In this document: positions 12,724-24,658 of the stretch, one piece after another
Layout: each line of letters opens with the position of its first letter
Position numbering within the stretch: the stretch's first letter is position 1
NCBI GenBank assembly: GCA_030015575.1
Contig: JASDDO010000026.1
Location: forward strand, 193,651,739-193,715,738
Length of the DNA: 64,000 nt
Reading direction: 5' to 3'
Source: Agapanthus africanus
Lineage: Eukaryota > Streptophyta > Magnoliopsida > Asparagales > Amaryllidaceae
Translations under genes and position numbers: made by a program
The notes under the pieces: model-generated
Database searches by the model: none
The model's input: only the letters and a program-made list of their open reading frames with translations
What the model was told of the DNA's origin: nothing

Positions 12724-12728
12724 AATGA

Positions 12729-13210
12729 TGGTGATCGCAATTTCCTTTGCCATTATTCTAATCCCTTTATATGTCTTTACTTATTACCTTCTGTACACCA
12801 CAGTTAAGCTTATTGGTTTTCTTCCTTCCCTACCATTCGGCACCTGCCTATGGTCTGGAGGAAGACTATCCAATAAGCTCAATAGGTTTACCTTCTCCTA
12901 ATCTTAGGAGCCCTCACAACATGAGAGAAGGTAAAGAGAAAAGACAACCGAATAATCCTATTCAATCTCTCCAGAACCAGAATCTATCCTCGAATCAGAT
13001 CCTTCGAGTTCGTATATAACTATACGATGGATTTATCGAATGGAAGTGGACGTTCATAGTGATACGAGGTGTTCTGGAGAAATGCAAAGGTGATATAGAA
13101 GTGGCAATGATGTATGCGACACCGTAACATTCCAAACGCCAAAGTATTTTAAGAAGGTTCGGTCAACTTGGTTTCATGAGTTTTAGTCAAAGGTCGGGTC
13201 ATAGTCGCAG
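12729..13210 (-). pseudogene. Upstream end of the D coding region, unrecognisable
   Basis: This is the part of D before the solo LTR, containing the second unit of the tandem duplication. By position it should encode the protease or gag end, but I cannot read a zinc knuckle or protease motif. It ends at a pyrimidine-rich tract (on the minus strand, 13211-13232) that is conserved in A2 and C. Confidence 0.5.
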
Positions 13211-15483
13211 CCAGAGAGAGAGAGAGAAAAGAAATACTCAGCGTGCACTCTAACCTAGATAAGAATGGTTAATCACTTTATCTAATCAGGATGGCTCCCA
13301 CTGTTTCCTCGAATTCTCCTCCAAACCCAAAAGAAGAATTAGTCGGAATCACCCGAGGAGTAATCCTACTCATAAGTGGGAATCGGGATCCAAATATCAT
13401 CGCATGATAACTTGATGGAAGCCACTCAAGTCACCACACTCCAGAAGGTATGCGCAAGCCTGGCAAGTTTCCTGTATGTTTGAAACTCCCGATGTGTGTT
13501 TTTACCCCTAGGACCCAAGCGAGCTTGACTGAGCTAACATATCAAAGGATCCTAGTCAAGTTCAACCCGTCACTATCTTGATTGCATTAGACCCATCCGC
13601 ACGAGTTCATGACTGAGCCAAAATGACCGTACGACTGTCCTAACCAATCGCATATCCATGCAACAGAAGAGCACTACATAGCTACCGAACACTACGCCTC
13701 GGCTAAGCACGACATACGTAGTACGAATACTAAGAAATACAAATCTGAAGTGACGGAGGGCTACGGCTGGTTTTTGGCAAAAAACCTTTAACGTAATGAA
13801 CTTGATATCGTTGAAGGAATCCAAGTGGTTTTATAAATATATAGTGGCGAAAACTTTTGCTAAAGAGGCCACTGCCGAGGAAAGGATCTCGGCACTTTCC
13901 CCGTCGAGTGGGTGCAGGATATCCCAAACTGAATACCACGATGCAAAGCAAAAGTAATCGACTATAATGAAGGTATTACGTTGACGCAAACTTTTACTCA
14001 AGGGGTCACTCCTGATGAAGGGATCTCGGCCCTTTCCTCGTCGAATGAGGTGCTGGATATTCATAACCGAATACCTCTGTGCAAAGAAAAAGAGAACGTC
14101 TGTAATGTCAGTTTTAAAAACTTGGTTCCAACAACATCATATATAGGTTTGTTTTATCCTTGCATTGATAAGAATCTATGCAGTCCCATCAAATAATCAC
14201 ACCAGAAAAGAACGAAAATAAAATGTACGTATATGCCATCTGCATTCGCCACTGGGCCCCGTCATCACCCGTTAGGTTACATAACTAACGACAGAGCGAG
14301 GGCTGGACTAGCGCGGGTGCAAAACAGATACAACATCTACTAGTATATATAAATATATATATATAACATTCATCCCAGGCATGATATAAAGCAACATCAC
14401 AAAAGCAACACAGAATGGTGGATAATCTGGAGCCCCGGGTTTCACTTGAGCCGCAAGTGAGATCTGACATTCCCTGTCGTGTGGATAGCATGTGCAATGA
14501 AACCTAGACCCCCACGAGCGCGGCAAGTTACCTGCAAAACCAAAAGTGAGGCAGCCCCCTTCAACAACGTGAATGGGCCACCCAGCACTTAACGGAATCC
14601 GGTAACTTGAGCACCCCTCCTGGGTCAGCCTATACCCCCTACGAGTGCGGTGAATAGCCCGCCAATTCTAGAGTAAGGTCCCCTCCGTCCCAACGCCATG
14701 AGATGCGGACCCGTTGCCCTCTAGAATCCGGTTATTCGTGCACCCCACCGTGGGGTAATCCTACCACAGAAAAGAAAATAATATACAAGGGTGATATCGA
14801 CCTCAACCCGTTCGTGCCCCAAAAGAATAATATACAAACTGGCAGTGACGGCAGTCCACATGTCGGACGCTCACCCCACAATATCAAATGTACAGATGAA
14901 ATAAAACTATACTAACATTGCACCATTGCTATCCACCACGACGATCCAACCAACATCACAGCACAACACAGAACATTAACGTGAATGTCACGTTCGCAAA
15001 CTCGTTTAAAAGAACATATAGCGGTTAGACGGGTTTACCGATCAAATGACATTTACGGTCACAGATAGAAATGTATGTACTGTTAAACGTGCACTTAAAA
15101 TATCGATCAACTAAGTTCCAAATTGGCTCCAATAGCAAAAACAACACTTAACTGAAACCTGGGCAAAAACAGAATATCAAAAAAATCACAATTCCAAGTC
15201 AGGGGGCTACAGGAAAAATTTCGAAGCCCGTCGCCACTAAATGGCTGCGGAACTGCCGCCAATAGGGGGTAAGTGTGGCGGTTCCGCGGCGGCTTGGAGG
15301 CTTCAGGAGCTCAAATTTTTTCTGTACCCTTAAAAACGCCTGCACGGATTTTAAGCCTCTGGAAATAATTTTTTGAACACTTTTGAAAATCGGCAGAAAC
15401 TGTGAAAATGCAATCGTGATTTCGTAAATTTCCGTCGATCGATCTATTAAGCACGTTTAAACAAGCTAGTAGGGTTAAAAGGG
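13211..15483 (-). other. Non-coding leader of D between PBS and pol (2.3 kb)
   Basis: Homologous along its length to the C leader (41963-44236) and to much of the A2 leader (22547-25680). No reading frame or gag domain is evident. It contains a GC-rich hairpin (15244-15290), a tandem pair of about 105-base units (13844-13950 and 13980-14086), and blocks with strings such as ACCCGTTRGGTTAC near 14265. It occupies the place where copia elements normally encode gag. Confidence 0.75.
15244..15290 (-). other. GC-rich leader hairpin of D
   Basis: The arms at 15244-15257 and 15277-15290 pair at 12 of 14 positions around the motif GCGGTTCCGCGG. It lies about 200 bases downstream of the PBS, as in A2 and C. 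Confidence 0.65.
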
Positions 15484-15497
15484 TGGCTCTGATACCA
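15484..15497 (-). other. Primer-binding site of D
   Basis: Minus strand TGGTATCAGAGCCA starts right after the 5' LTR end CTTCA. It is complementary to the 3' end of plant initiator tRNA-Met, the usual primer for this lineage. Confidence 0.93.
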
Positions 15498-17475
15498 TGA
15501 AGGGTTCTGGCAGCGTCCCGGCCATCGAAATGCGGCTAAAATGCGGAACAAAATTTATTAAACCGGCGCTACCGTTACCTGATTTACGGATCGACCTTAA
15601 ACCCTAATCTAGCAATCTAAACTAAGATCTAGAATCGTTATACTGAGTTGTTCCGTGTCCTTCGGTCTTAATTCCAAGCTCCTAGTGGTTCGTTGATGTG
15701 GTTTGGTCGCCGGTCTTCCTTCATCTCCGATGATCCACCCGAGGGATGTAATTCCGGCTCTAGCTCCATATAAAGAGGCGAGTGGAGAAACTAGGGTCAC
15801 TAGGATGCTACCCTAGAGAGCCTAGGATGTAGTGTGGATGATCTTTGTGTTAGCTATCTCAATTCATGAAGGTGGAAGCAAGACATGAAATCTAGAGGAG
15901 GTGAAGCTCATGGTGAGAGAGGAGCTCAAGAACAAGTGAGGTGTTCAAGAAAAACCAACCATGCATGAAAAAATGAACTCTTTCATGAAAGAGAAAATAG
16001 CATGCTTGGTTTTGTAAAAAGCATTTTTCAATTTTAAATTCTCACCATGCTTGAATAGTGAACACAAATGAATTAATAATTCATTTGTATGCACTATTTC
16101 AAGCATGGTTGTCACCATACCTCCTTAAGCTAATATCCACCTCATTTATCCATTTAATAAAATGGTCAAACCAAGAAATGAGGTGGCACCTTCTAGAATG
16201 TTATCCGGTAAAAAATACGGATTACATCCTACTATAAATTTATCTGCATTTGTACCGAAATACGAATACCCAAAGAGATAGCATAACATAAAGAATATAA
16301 TACTAGAATATACGTATCGTAATACATATACGTAAATTATTAAATCAATACCTGATTTAATAATCCGGCTCAATCCCAAGCCGGCTACCATTATTAACTG
16401 TCCAATCGAAAGTCCGAGTACAATGTACATCAATCGACCGGAACCCTGCACGTATCCAATACGGCTACTACATCATTTCGCCAGAACCAGGGAAACCCTC
16501 TGTGTGGGACTCTAAAGACTCGTCAATATACTGGCAGTGGGTTTAATCACAAGCACGTCAGCGGCACTAGCTGTACGTAACGGCTACCCAGGTATTGAGC
16601 GAAACGGAGGCCGACGAGCAAACTCATGCAGAACCCCTACTGAGCCTGACAGTGACAATATCCATACAGTACGTTCTATTCGTCTAAGAGTATCGCATAT
16701 CGAGTCTAAGGGGGTGGATAAAGTCAGACCCCTAACAATGCGACATTTAGTGTCGGTATGAAACCCATCACCACCTGAGAAACTATCGATCCTGGATCGG
16801 TAATTCTCGTCCACCATGGCCACGGATTTTTGGTGATGGCCATCTGTACACAACGCGACATCGACCCCCAATACCGGGAGAGACGAATCCCTGACGATCC
16901 GATCACTGCCTCCATGTGGCTCGGGACTGTACCCAACTAAAACCTGTTTGCACGACTCTTTTGAGCCGTGGTAGGGTAGTAATCAAAGCACAGTGGGAAC
17001 TCACACGAGACAAATGACGATCTCAGGTCGACAGACTAACCTGTACAAATGTCACCTGCTAACTGCTATCTGATAATAGGTATAATCCCAACTAGCAGGT
17101 TCCCGGCGAGTCCGTCCAGTGTACTCATAACCCAATGAGCACCTGTATACTATCTTAGGTGAACAAACTAACACCAATGGCTTATGAGACCTGGCCACCG
17201 CCCCTCGTCGGGGTCTCGATTAGTATACACTAGTCTATACTAGAGTAAGGATGTGCTTATAGACCCCAGCTCTCACATATATGATCGCCATCATAATGCC
17301 GGCAGTCAAGCAAGAATCCTATAGGCTCTATCAACAAGTATATGATAATAAGGACAAAGAAGATAGCATACTATCATCTTGAGTAAGATTGTTTTATCGG
17401 TATAGGTCCTTCCTCAATCATCATAATCATAAGTCCGCGACTATGATAGTTGCCTTAAGGACACTATAGCCAACA
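15498..17475 (-). repeat. 5' LTR of D (1978 bp)
   Basis: Runs on the minus strand from TGTTGGCTATAG at 17475 to CCCTTCA at 15498. It is about 40 bases shorter than the 3' LTR mainly because of a deletion near 17240, where the 3' copy has the ATCGATACGCGGTCTC segment. Confidence 0.92.
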
Positions 17476-18571
17476 CCCAAACACAAGGCGGTATGGAGAC
17501 ATACCAAGATCGGTCTTATAAGCAGTGCGAAATGCCCAAAGAGCATCCGTCAATTTGGTTGACCAATCTTTACGGTTTTTAGAAACCGTCTTCTCCAAAA
17601 TTTGTTTGATCTGCCTATTTGAGATCTCAGCTTGCCCGCTTGTTTGGGGATGATAGGGAGTAGAAAGTTTGTGAGTGATTGAATATTTCCGCATCAAGAC
17701 CTCGAAATACTGATTACAGAAATGTGTCCCGTTGTCTCTAATTATAGCGCGAGGGTGTCCGAATCACGAAAAGATATTTTGTTTAAGGAACTTAATGACA
17801 ACTTTGTTGTCATTAGTGCGACACGGTATTGCTTCTACCCATTTCAAGACATAATCAATCTCTAACAAGATATATAAATTCCCAAAAGAGTTGGGAAAAG
17901 GGCCCATAAAATCAATACCCCAAACATCGAATATTACCATAACCAATATAGGTTGGAGTGGCATCTCGTTTCTTGGTGAAATCCGACCCAAATTCTGACA
18001 TCGTGGACAAGTTTTGCAATGTTCATATACATCTTTAAATAATGTTGGCCAATAAAAGCCACATTGCATAATTTTGTCCGCCATTTTTCGAGGACCAAAA
18101 TGACCGTCGCATGCCTGATCTTGACAAAATGATAACACACTCTTGAATTCATCGTTAGGGACACACCTGCGAATGATTTGATCGGAACAATACTTAAACA
18201 GATAAGGTTCATCCCAGTAAAAGTATTTTACTTAGGATAATAATCGAAGTTTGTCTTGTTTCGACCAATCGCTAGGAATAAGTCCCGTCGCAAGATAGTT
18301 CACAAAATCAATGAACCAAGGTTCGTAGGATACAGTCAAGAGCTGTTCGTCAGGGAATGAGTCATTTATCGGCACGATCAATGTTGGTGAAGAAGTGATG
18401 CGTGAAAGAAGGTCGGTTACAACGTTTTCACATCCACTCTTGTTTCGGATGACAGGATCAAATTCTTGTAACAATAGGATCCAACGTATTAGCCTGGCCT
18501 TAGCATCCTTCTTCGATAAAAGGCGTCGTAGGACGGAGTGATCAGTGTAAAGCACAATTGGCGAGCCAATC
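17476..18571 (-). pseudogene. Ty3/gypsy RNase H-integrase of G1 (Athila/Tat type)
   Basis: Minus-strand Pol fragment. From the right it shows the end of RNase H (SPIVLYTDHSVLRRLL...RWILLLQEFD, 18570-18400). Next is the integrase zinc region FCQDQACDGHF...CKTCPRCQ near 18120-17990, where the first His appears to be Gln. The catalytic core follows, with D in WGIDFMGPFP (17911-17913), D in RDNGTHF near 17720 and E in GQAEISNRQ (17626-17628). All three catalytic residues remain. A TGA at 17764-17766 interrupts the core and another stop lies in the linker near 18230. The frame continues beyond D at 5631. The rest of G1 pol lay upstream and is cut off by A2. Confidence 0.93.
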
Positions 18572-19247
18572 TGTTAATTATATGTATGCCCTAGAGGCCA
18601 TTACTTTACATAGTGATGTATATTGTAGTGGGTGCTTGGACATATATATGGAGGACTTTCTTGCTCGACATGATAGTACGCTATCTGGTTGCTCTTTATC
18701 TTAACATGTACTCTGATTGTCTCTATGTTACATGTTGATAAAACCCTTAGGATGAGTACATGACTACAAGGACTATGATGCGGATCATACCAGTGGGGAC
18801 AGTGTTGTCTCCAAGTACATCCTTCAAATGTTCCTAGTCGTGGGAGTACCGAGATAGGGCATCGATACTACAGAGTAGACTAGCGTATGCGCTTCTTGAC
18901 CCATATGATGGCCGATGGATGATCCCATATCCATTGGTGTTTGACATCAGAGAAGGTATACGGGTGCTGAGTGGAGACTGGGTATACTGGACGGACTCGC
19001 CGAGAACTCCCAGATGGTATTATACCTCACGTTAGATGGCAGTTATCTGGTGACACTGGTACAGGTTAGTCTGTAGACCCGAGATCGTCATAGACTCTTG
19101 TTTGATTCCCACTGTGCTTTGATTTCCATCATACCACGTCTAAGAGGGCGTGCAAAAAGGTGGCTTTTGGGTACAGTCCCGAATCACATGGAGGCAATGG
19201 GCGATAGGAGGGGTTTCGTCTCTCCCGGTATAGGGAGTTAATATTGC
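18572..19247 (+). repeat. 5' LTR of A2, first piece
   Basis: Starts TGTTAATTATATGTATGCCC immediately after the gypsy RNase H and matches the first 0.67 kb of the LTR-A copy at 28489. It ends at ATTGC where element E begins. Confidence 0.88.
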
Positions 19248-21350
19248 TGTAGGACTACGGTAGCGCCCTGGCCGTCTATTTAAGGCCAAAATGTGGAAAC
19301 GAAAAATTTTCTTGACTTTAAACCAGCACAACCGCATCCTAAAAACCCGGATCGAACCATTAACCTAATGCTAGCTAAAAAGAGATGGGATAGAATGCTA
19401 TACCGAGCGATCCATGTCGTTCGGTCTTCGGCCTCCATCTCGATCTCCTCGCAGAATCTCCGGTCTTCATCTCCTCGTCGGAACGGGCACCACATCGCCG
19501 GGTTCTTTTACGGGCTCCCACCTCTGGACCGAGGCAACTCGAGCATGAAGTTGGCGAGTCGACGTGCCCAAGGATGCTGTAGACTAAGTGTAGTAATGTT
19601 TGTCTCATGGGGTTGTGAAGTTGCCTTTTGATGGAAGAGGAATGAACTTTGGAGAGAGCAAGAATTTTTGTAGCAAGAAAAATGAAAGATGAATAATTTC
19701 CCACACCAAAAATGAACCTCTCTCATTTCCTTAAAGTGGCCGGCCCCTTAGATAAGAATGAAGAGGAGAGAGCAAAAACAATGAAGGGAGGTGAGTGTAG
19801 TAAAAGCAAGAGCTGATCATAACAAATGTGATGATAATGAGGTTACAATGTCACTTCCATTTCTAATCTAATCCAAATCAATCCTTATCTCATTAATGCT
19901 AGCCATGATGAAAGAAAAAGGAAAGATGCTATCATAATCTCTCCATTTACAAGAAACCCCTTCCACAATGCTAATTTGTAAATATGCAAATTAGCCCCTC
20001 CACCACTAAAAATCCGGCCGTGAAGGAACAAAGGAAAACTGGCCGGAACGGAATGCAAACTGGCAACTTTAGAAAACTGATCCCGTAATAAATTACAGGA
20101 AAACCCCGCGACTGTATATACAAACCCGCATTTGTATTCCGACCGAATACAAATGCAATGAGACAAAATCTACACTGTACAATACTAGAATCCGGCTTAA
20201 ACCAAAGCTCGCTAGTATTATCCGTCCGATCATGATCCGTGCAATACCGTACGGATAAGATCGAACCCTGCCATATCTCCATACGGCCTCTACAGTGTTT
20301 CGCCCGAAACTTGAGTAACTGTCTGTGGGGGACTCTAAAGACTCGTCAATACTTTGGCTGTGGATTTAACCACTAGCCCGTCAGAGGTATTAGCCATACG
20401 TAACGGGCTACCAGCTATTGACCAAAAGGGACGTCGATGAGCGAGCTCATCCTGACATCCTACTGACCCTGTCAGTGAAAATATCCGTACAGTCTGGTCC
20501 GTTCGTCTATGAGAATCGCATGGCGGGCCTAGGGGGTTGGTAAAAGTCAGACCCCCAAAAGCGGTACAAGTCGTGTCGGAGTGTAGCCCAGAACACTTTG
20601 AGATACTACTGGAATACCTAATAGTAAATCTCCTGCCTCGGCCGAGGGCTTTGTGTAATGGCTCTCCTAGACACAGCGCGACCTCACCCCCAATACCGGG
20701 AGAGACGAACCCCTGCAGATCCGCTCACTGCCTCCATGTGGCTCGGGACTGTACCCAACTAAAACCTGTTTGCATGACTCCTTTGAGCCGTGGTAGGGTA
20801 GTAATCAAAGTACAGTGGGAACTCACACGAGACAAATGACGATCTCAGGTCGATGAACTAACCTGTACACATGTCACCAGTGAACTGCTATCTGACGTCA
20901 GGTATAAGACCAACTAGCATGTTCCCGACGAGTCCTGTCCGGTGTACTCATAACCTAATGAGCACCTGTATACATCTTAGGTGAACCAACTGACACCAGT
21001 GGCTTGTGAGACTGGCCACCGCCCCTCGTCGGGGTCACGACTGTATACACTAGTCTACTCTAGAGTATCGATGCCCTGTCTCGAAACTCCCTCGTCTAGG
21101 GACCTTTTAAGGATGTGCTTAAAGACCCCAGCTCCAATGTATATGATCGCCATCATACTGCTGGCCATCAAGTAAGAATCCTAAGGGCTCTATCAACGTG
21201 CAATAGTGACCTGTAAGGTCACCTGAAACAGTACATGATGATAAAGAAAAACCAGATAGCATACTATCATCTTGAGTAAGACTGTTCTAACGGTATAGGT
21301 CCTCTCTCAATCATTGCAATCACGTGCCTGTGATCCAATAATTGACTCTG
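19248..21350 (-). repeat. 3' LTR of E (about 2.1 kb)
   Basis: Homologous to the C LTRs, with the shared GCGCCCTGGCCGTC motif near the 3' end and the conserved block CTCCCGGTATTGGGGGT on the minus strand near 20690. The expected TGTTGGAT start is deleted. Confidence 0.83.
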
Positions 21351-22179
21351 TGATCTAATTATTGCGATGTCGTATACTCACAGCCCGTGTGATACCAAAC
21401 ACCCAACTCCTCTACTAATCAGTCTCACAAAACCCGTTTACGAAACTAATGCGTCCGAGGAATAGCCTTAGTGAGTGGATCCGCTTTGATGTTTCTTTCT
21501 ATGTCTCTCTTTATCTCAAGTTCGTGGAGAAAACCATCTCCCGAAATGAGCAATACCTGTCTTAGAACATGTCTGGATTTTTGATGGGACCTAGTTCATA
21601 AATGAACTCCAAATCCAAACTACTTAGACTATATCGTCAACTGAACTTAATCAGTATCCTGTGCCATGCCTCCCTCAGTATCCGCCTGGACCACCTGTCC
21701 AAAATACTGCCCCTCGTCAGAGGGAAAACTATAACTCTGACAGTCACTCTGTCATCCAGGTCACCTTGGAAGTCTGCAATGATAACCGTCTCCCGAAGAA
21801 GGCTGTCGTTATCAAATCCCTAGAACATCCACTTATGTTCAAAAACTGCTTCCGATCGTTTCTCCAGGATTGGATTAATATCAACTTATTGCTTCTGCTG
21901 CAAAAACAACATCTGGTGTGGTACTTGACATCTCATGATCAACTCAATTTCCTAAGCAAGTGATCTGCTAATCATGCACATCCTCTCCCCTTTAGTCTGT
22001 AAGACACCTTTAGAGAGGGTGACTCCATCTCCTGCAGGTACACTACCGTGCCAGGAGTCATCCATTCTAAAGCACCTTTAGAATGCTGTCAAAGTACCCT
22101 GATTGGGAAACTACCCAAGTCTAGATCTAAAATCATAGATCCAGTAACCAGAATGTCTGATATAAAATCCATATCCTAT
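21351..22179 (-). pseudogene. Decayed copia RNase H/RT tail of E
   Basis: Matches C 38570-39385 on the same strand with stops in all frames. The region 21460-21560 corresponds to the RNase H tail that in C still reads as ADPLIEA. The sequence breaks off near the position equivalent to the RT active site. Nothing functional remains. Confidence 0.75.
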
Positions 22180-22532
22180 ACACAAGTTTCATGACTTGGT
22201 GAAGTGGGAGCTTGATCTTGTGATGCATCGACGTAGATCATCTTCGGCATCGAAGCCGACGCCCAAGCCCGCCCATTTTTCCGATGAAGCCGACGCTAGA
22301 GTCCGGGATCCGATTTGGACAGCGGAGGGACATCATCACGGAGCTTAGGAAGTGGTGGACCGGATCTACATAGGTTATAGCCTCTTTCTTGTAGTTAAGT
22401 TGTTAACTAGTTTCTTTTTCGCCTAAAATTCTAGTTAACGATCCGTATTAGGGTTTCTCGGCACTTGTAAAATTTGAAATTGGCATGGTTGATGCCTTGT
22501 AAGACCTCATTAGCGTGCCTAGGAACCCTGCA
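22180..22532 (+). repeat. 5' LTR of A2, last piece
   Basis: Begins with ACAAGTTTCATGACTTGGTG, as at 30349, and ends AACCCTGCA next to the PBS. It contains the GC-rich block of LTR-A (22228-22340). Confidence 0.88.
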
Positions 22533-22533
22533 G

Positions 22534-22545
22534 TGGTATCAGAGC
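22534..22545 (+). other. Primer-binding site of A2
   Basis: TGGTATCAGAGC, one base after the LTR end CA. It is the initiator tRNA-Met type, as in D and C. Confidence 0.93.
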
Positions 22546-22731
22546 CTAGCTAGAGCCTTAGGCGAAGTCTAGACGACGTTTGAAATCCGAACGAACCCGA
22601 AACCCTAAAATTTCATGCTCTCTGGACTTTTTTCAAAAACTGGGTTTTTTCCAGATTAAAAATGCTTAAAAAATACAGCAGGGAATTATAAGAATTACGG
22701 TGCAAAATTTTACAAAAGATTCCTCTATCAT

Positions 22732-22778
22732 GCGGCGGAACCGCGGCAGAACCCTAGCTTCTGCGGCGGTTCCGCGGC
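22732..22778 (+). other. GC-rich leader hairpin of A2
   Basis: Two 20-base arms, 22732-22751 and 22759-22778, pair at 18 of 20 positions with a 7-base loop. The core motif is GCGGTTCCGCGG. It sits 190 bases after the PBS, and C and D have a counterpart at the same place. Confidence 0.75.
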
Positions 22779-24658
22779 CCTTTGATGACGTCAGCCCTCC
22801 ACATTTGCACAGTAATTCCTATTTAACAGTGCTGAGTTTTATGGGCATTTTTAATATTTATTCAAGAGTTGAATTTTCTGGGGTTGTTTTGGGGATTCGA
22901 TGATTCGATCGGATTATCAGATTTTGTCTATGTGTTTTCCAGATAATTTTTGAATATGTTAAAAAGTTCGACCGGATATAAATACCCAATTTTTCCCCTG
23001 TCGGGAATTTTCCAAGTGTTGGATCTTTCCGTGGTTTAATAATGTTCCAAGTAGTGCAAGTAACGCGATGGACCCTCTAGAAGACAACAAACCTTAACTC
23101 GATTATGTGACCGTCTTGAACTGCCCTTTGAACCTTAGGGTTTGGGGCAGTACGGCGTGCCACATGTGAGGCGTTGGCTTGACCCTTCTACGGCTGGACC
23201 GTTGGTACTGAGGCACGAAGTGAATGTTTTTGAACTTATTTCATGTGATGATCTGTTTCGGGAAAACTTGGGTATTCGATTGCTCGATCGGAAAGTTTAA
23301 CATTTTCTATTTATCTGGAATGTGATACAATAATTAGAATTCACAAGGAGTTATGAGATAACTGAATGAATGTTATAAATCTAGCGGTTTAGTCTCACTT
23401 GATTGGTTGCCACGGAATTTTGATGCGATCAAAAGTCCGTCGCAATCACGTAGCATACGCGGATACTCGCCGGGTAAACTTAATAGACAACCTCACTCCA
23501 TAGCCCCGACCAAGTGACTGTAGGAGAACCCTGTCGCCGAAAGCATTCGTTCGGGTGCTCGCGGCAGCGGTGTTCCGCCTTGGTGCACTTCGTCGACGCC
23601 ATCGGGGGTGCGGCCGCCTACTAAAGTTTGCGACGAGATTCGATCAGGATGTCGGGAATCTTGCTGAATTGCCCGACTTGATATTGAAAAGAGTTTTCGA
23701 CAATGAGACTAAAATGTGGGGTTTATAATTGTTAGACATGAGATGTCTAAGTATTTCATTTGATTAGGCATGCGATGTCTAAAGAGATTGCGGATTCCAA
23801 CTGTTGTAGTTTTACATTTTCTTTTCTGTGACCGTAAGTGTAATATGTGATTTCGCCGGTTTCGTTGCTATATGTCAACGACAATTGGGATGCGCATATT
23901 TACTTACGTTGATGACATGTGATGTTATGTGTTGCTGGATATGTTATATTGGATCGTCGTGTTTGAATAGCCGGGGTTTTTTTTATGTGAGATGAGTGTT
24001 TTTCATTTTCATTCATGTAAAAACTTGTATGTAATATTCTTTTATTGGGGCACTTCCAGGTTGCGGATGATGTCACCATTTGTATATTATTTACTTTTCT
24101 GCAGTAGGATAGACCCAAGGAGGGGAGCACAAGTAACCGGGTTCTGGAGTCCAGTGGGAGACCGACTCGAGGAGTCGAGTCCGGGTCTCCTAACTCTCGA
24201 ATTGGTAGGGTTGCTTACCGCTCTCGTAGGGGTCTAGGGGTGTGGGTTTGGCTATTCATCGCGACCGTGGAATCCGTGTTTTATACTGGCTCGTATTGAA
24301 AACACGGACGTCCTAGTATATCCAATATTTCATAAGATTCTTCTGCTGCGATATCTGTGATGTGATCATATGATATGTTCTGTGATGGATACTGTATATA
24401 GAATATATGATATATTATATAGACGTTACTTATGTTTTGCACTCGCGCTAGCCCTGCCCCGCTCTGCCGTTAGTTACCTAACCTAACGGTGCACGAGGGG
24501 ACATCGAGGCGAATGCGGATGGCATAAGTGTACGTCGTATTTATCTGTGATGTTTAGGTAATTTAAATGATGGGACTTCATTAATATGATTAATGAAAGA
24601 AAAGAAACCTAAGATGTTGTAGAATCGAATTTCAGAATAAAACAGGTAGCTACAGTTC

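Larger units (their letters stand above)
10230..13120 (-). repeat. Tandem duplication of about 0.4 kb in D, split by the solo LTR
   Basis: The sequences 10235-10613 and about 12745-13130 repeat each other (for example AATCCCTTTAT...TGTCTTTACTTATTACC and GAGAGAAGGTAAAGAGAAAAGAC). Without the nested LTR the offset is about 400 bases. Element C has the same duplication at 41204-41430 and 41515-41740, with the first unit shortened. The duplication therefore predates both insertions. Confidence 0.75.
5632..17475 (-). mobile_element. Element D: complete non-autonomous copia LTR retrotransposon
   Basis: Minus-strand element of 11,844 bp including a nested 2105-bp solo LTR and its duplication. Order along the minus strand: 5' LTR (15498-17475), PBS (15484-15497), non-coding leader to about 13210, decayed pol interrupted by the solo LTR, PPT (7652-7664) and 3' LTR (5632-7651). 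It is bounded by CCCAA duplications inside the G1 integrase. By hand, the first about 215 bases at the LTR 3' ends differ at about 22 sites (about 10%), so it is older than C and F. No gag domain was found. Confidence 0.93.
19248..22179 (-). mobile_element. Element E: truncated copia element inside the A2 5' LTR
   Basis: A minus-strand element related to C. Its 3' LTR runs from TGTAGGACTACGG at 19248 to about 21350. About 50 bases covering the LTR start and the polypurine tract are missing relative to C. The RNase H/RT end of pol follows to about 22179. There the sequence switches directly to LTR-A, so the upstream part of E and about 1.2 kb of the A2 LTR were removed by one deletion. Confidence 0.83.

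Noticed and set aside
19293-19704. Open frames of about 110 codons on both strands in the E LTR
   Set aside because: They overlap each other on opposite strands, lie inside an LTR and match no family.
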